This document shows, in pieces, positions 13,805-14,217 of a DNA stretch of 14,217 bases; within the stretch, counting starts at the first letter, position 1, and each line of letters begins with the position of its first letter. Made by a program: the position numbers and the translations under genes. The notes below the pieces were generated by a model that did no database searches, was not told the origin of the DNA, and saw nothing but the letters and a program-made list of their open reading frames with translations. Source of the DNA: an uncultured Prevotella sp. (lineage in GTDB: Bacteria; Bacteroidota; Bacteroidia; Bacteroidales; Bacteroidaceae); NCBI GenBank assembly GCA_900762125.1, contig CAAFFL010000266.1:1-14217 (forward strand), given 5' to 3'.

Positions 13805-14217
13805 TTACTTGTTGTCCACTTTGGGTGGCCGGCCTTTGCCATGGAATGCTTTCTTGAAGGCTTGCCGATGGAACTTCTCGTCGGCATGAATGATCTTCAG
13901 CACCTTTCCTGCCGGCAGTACCTTGCAGAACTTGATATGGTACGTCTGCTGGATCTTCTTCATCTGCAGGTCAATGTTGTCGCATTCCCGGATAGCCTTC
14001 AGTGATGCCTGGTCATCATTGGTATCGACATGCCGATAACTGCGCATCTTGCCAAAGAGCAAGCGTTGTTTGTCCTGCATCTCGCGAAAGAGTGGGAAGA
14101 AGCGTGCCGCCTCCTGTGGTGTCAGTCCGGCATTGACCGTAATAAACTGTTCCAAGTCAGCTTCAAACTGCTTGGGGTTGAATTGTGGCGGTTGTGCACT
14201 GGCGTTAATCAGGCAAA
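13805..14217 (-). CDS. Small secreted Spy/CpxP-like protein (5' partial)
   Basis: The minus-strand frame is open to the right edge of the window, so the N-terminus is missing; 137 complete codons and a stop are visible. The first visible residues, ALINASAQPPQFNPKQF, look like the end of a signal peptide, with likely cleavage after Ala-Ser-Ala, so the mature protein would be periplasmic or otherwise exported. The mature part is helical and charged: VNAGLTPQEAARFFPLFREM, then MQDKQRLLFGK, KIQQTYHIKFCKVLPAGKV and a basic C-terminus (KAFHGKGRPPKVDNK). An LTPQ-type motif followed by long helices recalls the Spy/CpxP group of stress chaperones. In Bacteroidales such proteins are often encoded beside ECF sigma and anti-sigma genes (from memory), which here would lie outside the window. 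Whether it is a chaperone is inference; conserved secreted protein is the safe reading. Confidence 0.7.
   Translation of the reverse strand, partial: CLINASAQPPQFNPKQFEADLEQFITVNAGLTPQEAARFFPLFREMQDKQRLLFGKMRSYRHVDTNDDQASLKAIRECDNIDLQMKKIQQTYHIKFCKVLPAGKVLKIIHADEKFHRQAFKKAFHGKGRPPKVDNK

Noticed and set aside
13769..14005. Plus-strand 78-codon open frame near the right edge
   Set aside because: It overlaps the terminator hairpin and lies antisense to the exported-protein gene, whose reading has a signal-peptide end and helical pattern.

Overview
The window looks like chromosomal core DNA from a Bacteroidota bacterium, most likely of the Prevotella/Bacteroides group (Prevotellaceae favoured, with a GC content judged by eye to be in the mid 50s). 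Pointers are the fused LpxC-FabZ protein, the Bacteroidales-type PurM and PBP1A, start regions that are A-rich rather than Shine-Dalgarno-led, and -7 elements of the TAnnTTTG type. Nine complete genes lie on the plus strand. A tenth plus-strand gene is cut at the left edge, and one minus-strand gene is cut at the right edge. I see no tRNA, rRNA, CRISPR array, prophage or insertion sequence.

Positions 1-4928 hold housekeeping metabolism and translation genes: menG (menaquinone methylation, 5' end missing), aroE (shikimate pathway), a purM-type AIR synthase, prfA (release factor 1) and pyrF (OMP decarboxylase). Two non-coding oddities sit here. A family of 7-bp repeats (TTTGAAC/GTTCAAA) forms a large inverted repeat over the aroE end and the purM start, and its right arm is read as codons by purM. 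Six tandem 21-22-bp units, most of them small dyads, lie between prfA and pyrF. A terminator-like hairpin follows pyrF.

Positions 5031-9274 form a lipid A and envelope operon: a TAnnTTTG-type promoter, lpxD, the lpxC-fabZ fusion, lpxA and miaA, all closely spaced. LpxA, LpxC and LpxD catalyse the first three steps of lipid A synthesis. FabZ makes the enoyl-ACP that competes for the same 3-hydroxyacyl-ACP pool. MiaA, a tRNA-modifying enzyme, rides at the end with an apparent TTG start.

Positions 9288-13666 start with another TAnnTTTG element, followed by a bifunctional class A penicillin-binding protein (PBP1A type) and an 11-nt overlapping PIF1-like helicase with a TPR/coiled-coil tail. Two hairpins separate this unit from a convergent minus-strand gene for a small secreted Spy/CpxP-like protein.

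Most of the window is ordinary. I did not find a new multi-gene system. The parts that deserve attention are the two repeat structures, the invasion of the purM reading frame by the 7-mer array, and an altered GT51 motif in the penicillin-binding protein.
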